Of a stretch of 64,000 nt of DNA, positions 7,426 to 15,736 are shown one piece after another; positions within the stretch are counted from its first letter, which is position 1; the number at the start of each line of letters is the position of its first letter. Source of the DNA: Streptomyces sp. TLI_171 (GTDB taxonomy: Bacteria; Actinomycetota; Actinomycetes; Streptomycetales; Streptomycetaceae); assembly GCF_003610255.1 (NCBI RefSeq), contig NZ_RAPS01000001.1:7157001-7221000 (forward strand), written 5' to 3'. The notes beneath the pieces are model-generated. The model had not been told where the DNA came from, did not search any database, and saw only the letters and a list, made by a program, of their open reading frames with translations. Both the position numbers and the translations under genes were made by a program.

Positions 7426-8494
7426 TCTCGGTGAACGCGGCGGTCCCGGAGTAGCCGATCAGGAAGCCGACCAGCAGGCCGCCCCAGAAGTCCTCGACGG
7501 TGATGAAGGACTGGGCCTCCGACTTCCGGGCCGAGAAGATGATCGCGGCCCAGCTGAGGATCGCCGACAGCGCCAGCGAGACGGCGGCGACTCCGGGATG
7601 GCCGTGGCTCAGGAAGCCGTCCGTCCGCACGCTCTGCAGCGACCGGGCCGCGCTGCCGACCAGCCCGCCGACTACCCCGCCGAGCATGACGTTGCGGAGC
7701 GCGGACTTGACCGGAACGGTGCAGGACGTGGTGTTCGAGAAGATCCGCCGCCGGGTGCCGGCCGGGGGCACCTGCGGCGGATCGTCCCGGCTGTCGGCCC
7801 GGGCCGGTGCGGGTCCGGCCTCGAATCCGTAGATCACCGTCATCTGCAGGTGGTACTTGGCCGGAATGAAGAACGGGCCGCGGCCGGTGCCCAGCCGGAT
7901 GGTCCAGACGTCGGTGCAGCCGGGTTCGAGCGCGGCGCCGGCCGGAAGCGAGCCGATCAGTCTGGCGCGCTCGTTGCTGTCGCGCATGGTGACGTTGACC
8001 GTTCCTTCTCGGCTGGTCACCCGGACGTTCCGCAGGTGGCCGTCGATGTTGACGGTTCCGGACTGCGAGTCGACGTGCAGCTGGGACTTCACCTTCAGCC
8101 AGGAGATCCGGTTCTCGGCTTCCAGCTCCTCGATCCGCCGGCGGGTCCGCCTGGCCTCCGGGGCGGCGGTGTCCGCCAGGTCGAGCAGCTCCTCGTTCAG
8201 GTCCGCGATCAGGCGGTCCCGGGCCACGATCTGCCGGACCGCCTTCCGTTCCGCGCGGCGCTCCTGCCAGCCACGGCCTGGTTCGCGAGGGCCCTCAGGG
8301 CGTTGGAGGAGCTGCGTCGGCAGGCTCAGTTCGACCGAATCGATCCAGGTGGACTGGGCGAACGGGTTCTTGATGTGCAGGTAGAGCGTGAAGTCGGTGC
8401 CGGAGTAGACCTCGGGGACGGAGAGGTCGACGGACAGGTCCAGCAAGCCCAGTTGGGCCGGGAGCTCGTTCGGTGGCGTCGTCACGCGAGCCAA
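7406..8494 (-). CDS. Orphan membrane protein with coiled coil and C-terminal membrane segments
   Basis: I do not recognise this 362-residue protein. Residues about 20-70 look like a beta-rich domain (DLSVPEVYSGTDFTLYLHIK). Residues 80-125 are highly charged and probably coiled-coil. Residues about 130-230 are again beta-rich, with VDSQSGTVNIDGHLRNVRVT. The last third carries three hydrophobic stretches (about 270-287, 302-320, 335-352), so the protein is probably anchored with a large cytoplasmic N-terminus. It is monocistronic and overlaps the 3' end of the convergent whiB-type gene. Function unknown. Confidence 0.7.
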   Translation of the reverse strand: MARVTTPPNELPAQLGLLDLSVDLSVPEVYSGTDFTLYLHIKNPFAQSTWIDSVELSLPTQLLQRPEGPREPGRGWQERRAERKAVRQIVARDRLIADLNEELLDLADTAAPEARRTRRRIEELEAENRISWLKVKSQLHVDSQSGTVNIDGHLRNVRVTSREGTVNVTMRDSNERARLIGSLPAGAALEPGCTDVWTIRLGTGRGPFFIPAKYHLQMTVIYGFEAGPAPARADSRDDPPQVPPAGTRRRIFSNTTSCTVPVKSALRNVMLGGVVGGLVGSAARSLQSVRTDGFLSHGHPGVAAVSLALSAILSWAAIIFSARKSEAQSFITVEDFWGGLLVGFLIGYSGTAAFTEITGLKS

Positions 8495-8550
8495 AGCTAT
8501 CGGCCGCGGAGGGGCCGTGTCGGCGTTTCCGGCAGACCGACGGCCGCCGC

Positions 8551-9018
8551 TTACGCGAGCAGGCGCGTGGCGTCGATCTCGGCCCAGATGGACTTGCCCT
8601 GCTCGTGCAGGTCGGAGCCCCAGCGGTCGGCGGTGCGCTGCACGATGTAGAGGCCGTGGCCGCCGGGGAGGCCGGGATGGTGCGGGGTGCGCAGGGTGGG
8701 GAGGGTGGACGAGGGGTCGCTGACCTCGATGCGCAGGCGGGCCGGGGTGGCGTCCAGGACGAGTTCGAGCGGGCCGCCGGCGTGCAGCATCGCGTTGCCG
8801 ACGAGTTCGGCGACCAGCAGGACGACGTCCTCCGCGAGGTCGGGGTCGGGCGGCGTGGACCAGGACCAGTCGGCCAGGGCCTCGGCGGTGAAGGCCCGGG
8901 CGCGTGCCACCGGGCGGGGGACTCCGGCCAGTCGCAGCCGACGGCGCTGACCGCCGGGCGGCAGCGAGGGCCCGGGGTTCGGGCGGTCGCCGTCGAGGGT
9001 TCCCCGGCTGGGTGTCAC
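8551..9018 (-). CDS. ATP-binding anti-sigma-type kinase (RsbW/HATPase_c_2)
   Basis: This 155-residue GHKL ATPase has the N-box LLVAELVGNAMLHAG and the G-box GGHGLYIVQRTADRWG, as in RsbW/SpoIIAB-like anti-sigma factors and related regulators. Such proteins bind a sigma factor or phosphorylate a STAS-domain antagonist. It lies downstream of a STAS gene (9141-9509) and a SigB/SigF-type sigma gene (9639-10577) on the same strand, which suggests a partner-switching module. The GTG at 9018 has a GAAGGGAA ribosome binding site. A likely -10 box, CATAAT, sits at 9079-9084, so it may be transcribed separately. Confidence 0.82.
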   Translation of the reverse strand: MTPSRGTLDGDRPNPGPSLPPGGQRRRLRLAGVPRPVARARAFTAEALADWSWSTPPDPDLAEDVVLLVAELVGNAMLHAGGPLELVLDATPARLRIEVSDPSSTLPTLRTPHHPGLPGGHGLYIVQRTADRWGSDLHEQGKSIWAEIDATRLLA

Positions 9019-9140
9019 GTACGGGTTCCCTTCGGTGTCGACGGCGGGCTCACGGGTCGGTTTCCCGTCCCGGCCCGGATTATGCCCGCTGTGCCCTACG
9101 GTACGGGCGGGACTGCGGAAGACTCCGGGCGGAGTGGGGG

Positions 9141-9509
9141 TCAGGAGTCTGCGGCGAGGGCTTCGTCCACCGTGTCGTAGATGGTGAACACCGCCTTCGC
9201 CCCGGTCAGCTCGAGCAGGTGGCGGACCGGTCCGGAGAGCGCGGCCAGGTGGAACGCGAGGTCGACGTCGGCGGCGGCCATCCGGGTCTGCAGCAGCAGG
9301 TTCAGTCCGGAGGAGTCGCAGAAGTCGACCTGTCCCAGGTCGACCACCAGGGCCGGGGGGCGCTCGGCGACCAGTCGGTCGAGCGCCTCCCGGGCGGGCC
9401 CGAGGCTCTCGATGTCCAGATCGCCGACCAGCGCGCACACCGCCGCGCGGGACGGCGTGTGCCGGACCTCGACCCCCAGGGGGGCCACGGGCATGTTCTC
9501 GGCTGGCAT
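9141..9509 (-). CDS. STAS-domain anti-sigma factor antagonist
   Basis: This 122-residue STAS protein has the phosphorylation-site loop VDFCDSSGLNLLLQ; the second serine of DSSG is the residue normally phosphorylated by an RsbW-type kinase. VVDLGQVDF and the C-terminal helix fit RsbV/BldG-like antagonists. When unphosphorylated, these free the sigma factor from its anti-sigma. The HATPase gene follows and the sigma factor gene precedes it on the same strand. The ATG at 9509 is preceded by a GGACGAGG ribosome binding site. Confidence 0.88.
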   Translation of the reverse strand: MPAENMPVAPLGVEVRHTPSRAAVCALVGDLDIESLGPAREALDRLVAERPPALVVDLGQVDFCDSSGLNLLLQTRMAAADVDLAFHLAALSGPVRHLLELTGAKAVFTIYDTVDEALAADS

Positions 9510-9541
9510 CCTCGTCCTGTTCCCTCGACCTGTCTGCCTCG

Positions 9542-9571
9542 ACCTTACGCACTGGCGGGCGCAGCGGTCGA
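9542..9571 (-). promoter_or_regulatory. Predicted promoter for the STAS gene
   Basis: On the minus strand TCGACC (9571-9566) and TAAGGT (9547-9542) are separated by 18 bp, a good housekeeping-type match. Transcription would start near 9535, giving a short leader to the ATG at 9509. Confidence 0.45.
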
Positions 9572-9638
9572 GACGGGGGCCCGGTGCGGTGGGAGGGCCG
9601 GGCGGCCGGCCCTCCCGTGGAGACGACCTGGCGGTGCG

Positions 9639-10577
9639 TCAGTCCGTCGCGGCGAGGCCGGTGCGCAGCCGGGCCAGGGTGCGCGAGAGCAACCGGGACA
9701 CGTGCATCTGGGACAGGCCCAGACGCTCGCCGATCTGCGACTGCGTGAGGTCCTCGGTGAACCGCATGGACAGGATCAGCCGCTCCCGCTCCGGGAGGGC
9801 GGCGATCAGCGGCTTGAGCGCGACCAGGTTCTCCACCAGCGCGAAGCGGTTGTCGACCCGGCCGAGCCGCTCACCGGGCTGCTGCCCGTCGCCCTCGCCG
9901 GGAGAGGTCAGGTCGAGGGACCCGGCGGTGTGCGCGTTCGCGGCGGCCAGGCCCTCGATCACCTCCTCCTCGGTGATCGACAGGTGCTCGGCGAGGTCGG
10001 TGACGGTCGGCTCGCGGTCCAGCGTCTGGGCGAGCGCGTCCTGCGCCTTCGCCAGGTCGAGGCGCAGCTCCTGGAGCCGGCGCGGCACGTGCACGGACCA
10101 GGTGGTGTCGCGGAAGTGGCGCCGTATCTCGCCCACGATGGTGGGCACCGCGTACGTGGTGAACTCCACGCCCAGCGTCGGGTCGAACCGGTCGATGGCC
10201 TTGATCAGGCCGACCGAGCCGACCTGCAGCAGGTCCTCGTACGGCTCCTTGGAGTGGCCGAAGCGGCGGATCGCGAACCGGACCAGGGTCAGGTTCAGCT
10301 CGATCAGGGTGGAGCGGACGTACGAGTACTCGCGGGTGCCCTCCTCCAGGCCGGCCAGCCGGCGCAGCAGCACCCGGGTCATCTCGCGGGCGTCGGCGGG
10401 CGTGGTGTGCGCGGGGTCGGCGAGTGCGTCCGGGTCGATGCCGAGCTCCTCGCCGAGCCCGAGGTCCGCGGCGCTCCGGGGCGCCGGGACCGCGGTCGCC
10501 GGCGAGGGCGCTCCGAACGGGACGGAGCCCGCCTCGGTGGTTGCGGTCAGGAGAAGTTCATCAGTGGGCACAGGCAT
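9639..10577 (-). CDS. SigB/SigF/SigG-family RNA polymerase sigma factor
   Basis: This 312-residue sigma factor has region 2 (YEDLLQVGSVGLIKAIDRFD, then FTTYAVPTIVGEIRRHFRD), the family-typical TWSVHVPRRLQEL segment of region 3, and a region 4 helix-turn-helix, LTQSQIGERLGLSQMHVSRL. Streptomycetes carry several such factors for osmotic/oxidative stress and sporulation. STAS and HATPase genes downstream are its likely post-translational switch. A GGGTAC -10 element upstream (10616-10621) suggests that it may transcribe its own gene. The N-terminal 60 residues are Ala/Pro-rich and not conserved. Confidence 0.92.
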   Translation of the reverse strand: MPVPTDELLLTATTEAGSVPFGAPSPATAVPAPRSAADLGLGEELGIDPDALADPAHTTPADAREMTRVLLRRLAGLEEGTREYSYVRSTLIELNLTLVRFAIRRFGHSKEPYEDLLQVGSVGLIKAIDRFDPTLGVEFTTYAVPTIVGEIRRHFRDTTWSVHVPRRLQELRLDLAKAQDALAQTLDREPTVTDLAEHLSITEEEVIEGLAAANAHTAGSLDLTSPGEGDGQQPGERLGRVDNRFALVENLVALKPLIAALPERERLILSMRFTEDLTQSQIGERLGLSQMHVSRLLSRTLARLRTGLAATD

Positions 10578-10615
10578 GCCAGTCCTTTCCTCGTCTCCGG
10601 CCGGTCCGTTCCCGG

Positions 10616-10640
10616 GTACCCGACCTTACGCGGGTCATGC
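10616..10640 (-). promoter_or_regulatory. Possible SigB-type autoregulatory promoter
   Basis: On the minus strand GCAT (10640-10637), 15 bp, then GGGTAC (10621-10616) fits the GNNT-N14-16-GGGTA(C/T) consensus described for SigB-type factors in Streptomyces. It sits about 40 bp upstream of the sigma factor start at 10577. Confidence 0.4.
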
Positions 10641-10782
10641 CGACCTCATGCGTGAAGGTTATGTGAAGGGGGGCGGACCGGATCGGACCGGCTCCGGGGT
10701 GCATGCGCGGCGGGGGACGGGGCAGGCGGAGCCCGGACGCGGACCGCAGCCGGCGGCCGCACCCGGCGGAGGAGGGAACGCA

Positions 10783-11154
10783 ATGGGCCGGATCGAGGAA
10801 TCCGTGGAGGTCGACGCGCCGCTCGGCGCGGTCTACCGGGAGTGGACCGGCTACCAGCCGATACCCGCTTGCATGCGGGGCGGCGCCGCGCGCGGCGCCG
10901 CCGCCACCGAGGTGATGCCGCCCGACCGGATCGCCTGGAGCGGCGGTCCCGACCTGCCCGGGCACTCCGGGGTGGTCACGTTCCACCGCGTCACCGACAG
11001 CACCACCCGGGTGATGCTGCAGCTCGACACCGAACCCCACGGCCTGTGGGACCACCTGGTGGAGGGCCTCGGCTTCACCGACCGCAAGGTCATCGACGAA
11101 CTCGCGGCCTTCAAGGCGCACGTCGAGGGCCACCGCCCGCACCTGGCCGCCTGA
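10783..11154 (+). CDS. SRPBCC-family (START-like) protein
   Basis: This 123-residue polyketide-cyclase/START-like protein starts MGRIEESVEVDAPLGAVYRE and has the WTGYQPIPACM and HRVTDSTTRVMLQLD strands of the helix-grip fold. These small proteins bind hydrophobic ligands or act as cyclases/dehydrases; the ligand here is unknown. The ATG follows a strong GGAGGAGGGAA ribosome binding site. The next gene, an SsgA-like regulator, is 53 bp downstream in the same direction and probably co-transcribed. Confidence 0.75.
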   Translation: MGRIEESVEVDAPLGAVYREWTGYQPIPACMRGGAARGAAATEVMPPDRIAWSGGPDLPGHSGVVTFHRVTDSTTRVMLQLDTEPHGLWDHLVEGLGFTDRKVIDELAAFKAHVEGHRPHLAA

Positions 11155-11207
11155 CCGTGCGGGCCGGCCGCCGTCCACCCGCGAGACCACGGAAGGGAGC
11201 CACCGCC

Positions 11208-11603
11208 ATGGGACCCGTCATCGAGCGGATCACCCTGCACCTGCTCGCCCTCGACGGCACCACCGTCGCCCTCGACACGGACTGGTGCTACCGGCCCGAG
11301 GACCCGTACGCGGTCCGGCTCGACTTCGGGCCGGAGACCGACGGCGCGTGCTGGGTGCTCTCCCGCGAACTGCTGATGGCCGCGCCGCACGGCCCGGTCG
11401 GCGACGGGGACATCCACCTGGCGCCGCTGGGCGACGGCCGGCTGTGCCTGGTGCTCGGCGCCCGCGCCGGGATGGTGATGCTGAGCGTCGGCACCGCCGA
11501 GCTGGAGGCGTTCCTGGCCGCCACCGCGGAGTTGGTGCCCCCCGGCACCGAGTCCGAACGGATCGACTGGGAGGGCGGGCTGGCGTCGCTGCTGTCCGCG
11601 TGA
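11208..11603 (+). CDS. SsgA-like (SALP) sporulation/cell-division protein
   Basis: This 131-residue protein matches the SsgA/SsgB family, found in sporulating actinomycetes, where members help localise FtsZ and control septum and wall formation. Family features are an N-terminal beta-rich part with YRPEDPYAVRLDF, then WVLSRELLMAA, the PVGDGDIHLAPL block and a C-terminal LEAFLAATAELVPPGTE. The ribosome binding site GGAAGGGAG precedes the ATG at 11208. It follows the SRPBCC gene. Which SALP it corresponds to cannot be told from sequence inspection alone. Confidence 0.87.
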   Translation: MGPVIERITLHLLALDGTTVALDTDWCYRPEDPYAVRLDFGPETDGACWVLSRELLMAAPHGPVGDGDIHLAPLGDGRLCLVLGARAGMVMLSVGTAELEAFLAATAELVPPGTESERIDWEGGLASLLSA

Positions 11604-11633
11604 GCGACGGGTGGCGGCCGGGCGGGCGCCCGC

Positions 11634-11990
11634 TCAGCGGCGGGCGAGACGCCGTTCGCCGGTGGCGCCCGGGACGTACTCCAGCTGGTAGTGGGCGAAC
11701 ACCTCGGGCTCCTGCTCGGCCGCCAGCACCCCGTCCGGGTCGATGGACGGCGCGCTCTTGACGTCGTTGCGCCCGAACGGGACACGAAGGTAGCCGGGGC
11801 CGGCCACGGCGTCGGTCACCGGTACGAACACCAGGCGGTGCCGTCCGAGCATGCCGACCGTGACGGTGGCGAAGTACGGCTCGTCGGTGGCGGTGTCCAC
11901 GTAGATGTTCTCCAGGCTGCCGATCTTCTTGCTGTCCTGGTCGACCACGTCGTGGTTGCGCCACTCCCGGATGTCGGCGATCTGGATCAT
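11634..11990 (-). CDS. PRC-barrel domain protein
   Basis: This 118-residue cytoplasmic protein has an N-terminal PRC-barrel: IREWRNHDVVDQDSKKIGSL, then IYVDTATDEPYFATV and RLVFVPV. Such barrels occur in photosynthetic reaction-centre H subunits, RimM and stress-related small proteins. The C-terminal 40 residues (VLAAEQEPEVFAHYQLEYVP) resemble streptomycete PRC proteins of unknown role. It is monocistronic and converges on the SsgA-like gene. A second PRC-like protein lies at 50121-50486. Confidence 0.8.
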   Translation of the reverse strand: MIQIADIREWRNHDVVDQDSKKIGSLENIYVDTATDEPYFATVTVGMLGRHRLVFVPVTDAVAGPGYLRVPFGRNDVKSAPSIDPDGVLAAEQEPEVFAHYQLEYVPGATGERRLARR

Positions 11991-12141
11991 TCACGGCCTC
12001 CGTTGGCTGCACTGGGCCCCGACGCCGGGGTCCCGACCCGTCCATGGTCACCGACGGCCGCCCGGCCCGCCCGCCCGCGAGCTGCGGCGTTGGACTGGAC
12101 GGCGGCGTGCCCCGGCTGACCGGGCGTCAGTCGAGCGCCCG

Positions 12142-12627
12142 TCAGGGCAGCAGCAGGGCGGCGAGCTCGTCGACCAGTTCGGCCACCCGGTGGGCCTGCG
12201 CGGGGTCGCGGACGGCCCCGGCGATGACCGGCTCGGCCGGGCGGGTGGCGCGGGCGCGGATGTAGGCGCGGGCCAGGTCGGACGCGGACAGCAGGGTGCG
12301 CCGGCCGTCGGACGGGTCGGGGGCGGCGTCCAGCACACCGCGTTCGCGCAGACGGGCGACCGAGGTGGAGACGTGGCTCTGCGCGAAGCCGGTGCGGGCC
12401 CGGATGTCCTGCACCGAGGTGCCGGGGTGCTGGTACACGTCCGAGATGACCGCAATCTCGCCCGGGGTCAGGGTCGCCGAGGCGTGGTCGGTGACCAGCC
12501 GGCGGCCGAGCTCGGTGAGCCGCTTGCCCAGCCGCAGCAGCCGCACCCCGTCGACGCCGGGCGCGCCGCCCGCCCCGCTCGCGCCGCCGGTTCCGCTCGC
12601 GCCGCCCGTGTCCTTCGCGCTGTCCAT
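12142..12627 (-). CDS. MarR-family transcriptional regulator
   Basis: This 161-residue winged-helix repressor has LTPGEIAVISDVYQHPGTSV, then RTGFAQSHVSTSVARLRERG (recognition helix) and the wing APDPSDGRRTLL. The N-terminus contains a GGASGTGGASGAGG low-complexity stretch. The ATG at 12627 is preceded at 6 nt by TATCCT, suggesting a leaderless transcript. An in-frame ATG at 12642 is the alternative. It is divergent from a SAM-dependent methyltransferase, and the intergenic region holds a large palindrome (12638-12669), so it most likely represses both genes and responds to an unknown small molecule. Confidence 0.85.
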   Translation of the reverse strand: MDSAKDTGGASGTGGASGAGGAPGVDGVRLLRLGKRLTELGRRLVTDHASATLTPGEIAVISDVYQHPGTSVQDIRARTGFAQSHVSTSVARLRERGVLDAAPDPSDGRRTLLSASDLARAYIRARATRPAEPVIAGAVRDPAQAHRVAELVDELAALLLP

Positions 12628-12637
12628 GGCGAGAGGA

Positions 12638-12669
12638 TACATCTTCACAGATGCATCTGCAGCGATGTA
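12638..12669. promoter_or_regulatory. MarR operator and divergent leaderless promoters
   Basis: A symmetric 32-bp site is centred at 12653.5: TACATC (12638-12643), then CAGATGCATCTG (12648-12659, a perfect palindrome), then GATGTA (12664-12669). It overlaps a plus-strand promoter TTCACA (12644-12649)-18 bp-TAGTTT (12668-12673), which would start transcription at the methyltransferase ATG at 12681. A minus-strand -10 TATCCT (12639-12634) lies 6 nt from the marR ATG. Binding here would block both genes. Confidence 0.7.
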
Positions 12670-12680
12670 GTTTTGCCGGC

Positions 12681-13529
12681 ATGACGACCGACAGGACCGA
12701 CCGGTCCGGCGGCGACGCCGCACGCCCGGACGAGCAGTTGAGCCCCGTGTCCCGCACCGCCCTCGCGGTGGCCGGGGTCCGCGCCTACGAGAGCGCCCAG
12801 CCCGCCCCGCTGTTCACCGACCCGTACGCCCTCGCCTTCCTCGCCGCCGCCGGCGGACCCCGACCCACCGGCGCACCGGCCGGCCCCTTCGCGCAGCGGC
12901 TGCTGGTGCACGGCATCCTGCGCACCCGCCACTACGACGACCGGCTGCTCGCCGCCGGCACCCGCCAGGTCGTGGTGCTCGCCGCCGGGCTCGACACCCG
13001 CGCCCACCGGCTGCCCTGGCCGGACGGCACCCGCCTGTTCGAGCTCGACCTCCCGCCCGTGCTCGCCTTCAAGGAACGGGTCCTCGCCGAACAGGGCGCC
13101 CGCCCCCGCTGCGCCCGCACCGCCGTGCCCGCCGACCTCACCGACCCGCGCTGGCCCGAGCTGCTCCGCGCGGCCGGCTTCGACCCGGGGCAGCCCACCG
13201 CCTGGCTCGCCGAGGGCCTGCTGGTCTACCTCGACGCCGAGCAGGCCGCCCGACTGCTCACCACCGTGGGCGAGTTGTCCGCCCCGGCCAGCCGGCTGCT
13301 GCTGGAGCAGGGCCGCGACGTCACCGGCACGCCCACCGAGGAGGGCCTCACCGAGATGACCGCGCTCTGGCGCGGCGGCCTCGGACCCGGCACCGGCGCC
13401 TGGCTGGACGCGCACGGCTGGACCACCGGGTTCACCGCCCTCACCGACCTCGCCGCGACCCTCGGTCGCCCCCTTCCACCGGCCGGCGGGCCCGCCGGCA
13501 CCGGCTTCCTGGAGGCCCGCCGCGGCTGA
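12681..13529 (+). CDS. SAM-dependent methyltransferase, leucine-carboxyl/TIGR00027 type
   Basis: This 282-residue class I methyltransferase belongs to the LCM-like family common in actinobacteria. Conserved blocks are the N-terminal SRTALAVAGVRAYES, the SAM-binding VVVLAAGLDTRAHRLPW, LFELDLPPVLAFKERVL and the AWLAEGLLVYL acid motif. The substrate is unknown; characterised relatives methylate carboxyl or hydroxyl groups. There is no ribosome binding site; the promoter geometry predicts a leaderless mRNA beginning at the ATG. The divergent MarR gene probably controls it. Confidence 0.82.
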   Translation: MTTDRTDRSGGDAARPDEQLSPVSRTALAVAGVRAYESAQPAPLFTDPYALAFLAAAGGPRPTGAPAGPFAQRLLVHGILRTRHYDDRLLAAGTRQVVVLAAGLDTRAHRLPWPDGTRLFELDLPPVLAFKERVLAEQGARPRCARTAVPADLTDPRWPELLRAAGFDPGQPTAWLAEGLLVYLDAEQAARLLTTVGELSAPASRLLLEQGRDVTGTPTEEGLTEMTALWRGGLGPGTGAWLDAHGWTTGFTALTDLAATLGRPLPPAGGPAGTGFLEARRG

Positions 13530-13571
13530 GGGACCGGCGGGCGGGCGCCCCTCCGCCCGGCCGGAAACGCG

Positions 13572-13610
13572 CGTTCGCCGCCGGTCGGGGGAACCGACCG
13601 ACGGCGAACG
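13572..13610. terminator. Hairpin terminator between convergent genes
   Basis: 17-bp arms with one mismatch (13572-13588 and 13594-13610, beginning CGTTCGCCGC and ending CGGCGAACG) enclose a 5-nt loop GGGAA, between the ends of the methyltransferase and cellulase genes. It can serve both directions. Confidence 0.75.
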
Positions 13611-13663
13611 GGCAGTGCGGGAACTACGGGCAGTGCGGACCTACGGGCGGTGCGGCCGCCGGA

Positions 13664-15514
13664 TCAGGAGGTGGCGGTGCAGACCGCGGTGGCCGTCGCC
13701 GCCGCGGAGGCGTCCGTCCGGGTCGCCTGGACACCGAAGCTGGTCGACGCGTTCGCCGCCAGCGCCCCGTTGTAGCTGAGGTTGGTGGCCGTGATCGTCT
13801 GCCCGCTGCGGGTCACGTTCGCACTCCAACTCCCGCTGAGCTGGATGCTGGTGGGCCACGCCCAGACCACCTGCCAGCTCTTCGTGGGCGCGGTGCCGGT
13901 GTTGGTGACGGTCACCGTCGCGGTCAGGCCGCTGCCCCAGTCGTTCAGGCTGATCGCCGCGGAACACCCGGCGCTGGTGCCGCTGCCCGCCGAAGTGGTC
14001 GCCGAGACGGCAGCCGAGGCCGCCGACACGTTGCCCGCCGCGTCCTTCGCCCGCACCGAGTAGCTGTACGTGGTCGCCGCGGTCAACCCGCTGTCGCTGA
14101 ACGAGGTTCCGGTGACGGAAGCCACCTTCGTCCCGCCCCGGTAGACGTCGTAGCCGGTCACCGCGGTGTCGTCGGTGGACGCCGTCCAGGACAGCGACAC
14201 GCTGCTCGCCGTGGTGCCCGTGACGGTCAACCCGCCCGGCACGGACGGGGCCTGGACGTCACCGCTGCCGCCCGGGGTGCCGGAGCCGAACCCGGGCGCC
14301 TTGACCGACGCCAGGTAGCCGTCCTTGACGGAGTTCACCGTCGTCCAGTCGTCGTTCAGAATGCCGCCGGTGTCACCGGAGTTGGGGTTCCACGACCAGA
14401 ACGTCCACTGGAAGGAGTCCGCGCCGGCCGTCGCCGTCGGGCGCAGGTACTGCACCAGCGCCTTCAACCAGGCCTGGTCGACCGTCGACTGCAGCGTGGT
14501 GCCGAACTCGCCGACCCAGACCGGCGCGATGTTCTGGTTGAACAGGTAGCCCCAGTTCTTGTCCCAGACGCCCGGCATGTTCGACGGGAAGCTCGGGTCG
14601 GAGAACCAGGTCTGCTGGGCGACGCTGGTCGCGTAGTCGTGCGCCGAGTACACCACCCGGTTGGCGACGCTCAGTTGGACCGGGTACTGCCCGGCTCCCT
14701 GCAGGTTGCCGCCCCACCAGTAGGAGCTGCCGTTGAAGCTCTGCACGCCCTCGACGAAGATCAGCAGCTTCGAGTTGGCGGACAGCACCGCCTCGCCGCC
14801 GCGCTGCGCCGCCAGGCGCCAGTCGGTGGCGGTGTCGCCGCAGCCCCAGCACGCCGGGTCGTGGGGCTCGTTGTGCAGGTCGATGCCGACCACCGCGGAG
14901 TTGCCGGCGTACCGGGCGGCGATCGACTTGAGGTTCGCCAGCCAGGTCGACTCGGGCACCGCCGAGGTGTACCAGAGCGCGGACTGCCCGCCGGAGTCCG
15001 GGCGGTGGCGGTCCAGGATGACCTTCATGCCGATGCTGCCGGCGTAGTTGACGAGTTTGTCCATCACGCCGAGCGAGTTGAGGCCGACCAGGTCGGCGTT
15101 CATCCCGCCCGAGGTGTTGATGCTGGCCGGGGCGGTGCCCTTGAAGATGTCGTCGCTGTACGGCAACCGGATGGTGTTGTAGCCCAGCGACTTCATCTGG
15201 TCGATCATCGACTTGTAGTCGCGGCTCCACAGGCCGTGGGCCACGTAGTTGGAGGTCTCGAAGCCGAACCAGTTGATGCCGGCGATCCGCACCGGGGTCC
15301 CGGCCTCGTCGAGGATCTGGCGGCCGCTGGTGTGCCAGTAACCGGCACCCGCGGTGGTCGCGGCGGAAGCCGTCGCCGTGGTGCCGGCGGCGGAGGCGGC
15401 GGCGTGGGCCGCCGGGACCGCCGGGGCGGTCAGGGTGGCGGCGAGTGCGGCGGCCAGCGCGGCCGCGCAGCCCGCCAGCCGGCGCGACAGGCGCCGGCGC
15501 AGGAGGAGGCGCAT
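13664..15514 (-). CDS. Secreted GH5 endoglucanase with FN3 and CBM2 domains
   Basis: This 616-residue exported enzyme hydrolyses beta-1,4-glucan outside the cell. A signal peptide covers about residues 1-38 (basic MRLLLRRRLSRR start, then a long Ala-rich core). The GH5 catalytic domain spans about 58-390, with the acid/base glutamate in HNEPHD and the nucleophile in VWVGEFGT. A Gly/Ser linker leads to a fibronectin type III domain (about 412-497) and a family 2 cellulose-binding module with flanking cysteines to the end. AGAGGAAC precedes the ATG. Two CebR boxes about 150 and 220 bp upstream imply cellobiose-responsive repression. Confidence 0.92.
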   Translation of the reverse strand: MRLLLRRRLSRRLAGCAAALAAALAATLTAPAVPAAHAAASAAGTTATASAATTAGAGYWHTSGRQILDEAGTPVRIAGINWFGFETSNYVAHGLWSRDYKSMIDQMKSLGYNTIRLPYSDDIFKGTAPASINTSGGMNADLVGLNSLGVMDKLVNYAGSIGMKVILDRHRPDSGGQSALWYTSAVPESTWLANLKSIAARYAGNSAVVGIDLHNEPHDPACWGCGDTATDWRLAAQRGGEAVLSANSKLLIFVEGVQSFNGSSYWWGGNLQGAGQYPVQLSVANRVVYSAHDYATSVAQQTWFSDPSFPSNMPGVWDKNWGYLFNQNIAPVWVGEFGTTLQSTVDQAWLKALVQYLRPTATAGADSFQWTFWSWNPNSGDTGGILNDDWTTVNSVKDGYLASVKAPGFGSGTPGGSGDVQAPSVPGGLTVTGTTASSVSLSWTASTDDTAVTGYDVYRGGTKVASVTGTSFSDSGLTAATTYSYSVRAKDAAGNVSAASAAVSATTSAGSGTSAGCSAAISLNDWGSGLTATVTVTNTGTAPTKSWQVVWAWPTSIQLSGSWSANVTRSGQTITATNLSYNGALAANASTSFGVQATRTDASAAATATAVCTATS

Positions 15515-15662
15515 GGGTCTCGTTCCTCTCTGGACGCGGGTGGGGGCGTCCGGTGGGGGTGGGGTGGTCCGAGACGTGCCATTCATCGAGGTGCTGTGCG
15601 TTGGGTCCGTGCGTTGACGTGCTGTGCGGCTCTTTCGGGAGCGACCAGGCGGGGGACCTGAT

Positions 15663-15676
15663 CGGGAGCGCTCCCA
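15663..15676. promoter_or_regulatory. CebR-type operator, proximal copy (one mismatch)
   Basis: CGGGAGCGCTCCCA differs from the TGGGAGCGCTCCCA consensus of the streptomycete cellulose/cellobiose repressor CebR only in the first base. It lies about 150 bp upstream of the cellulase start. Confidence 0.75.
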
Positions 15677-15736
15677 CAACTGCCCCTCAGGGCATGCCAT
15701 ATGAAGCCAGACCGGCATGGGTGGCGTCAAGAACCT

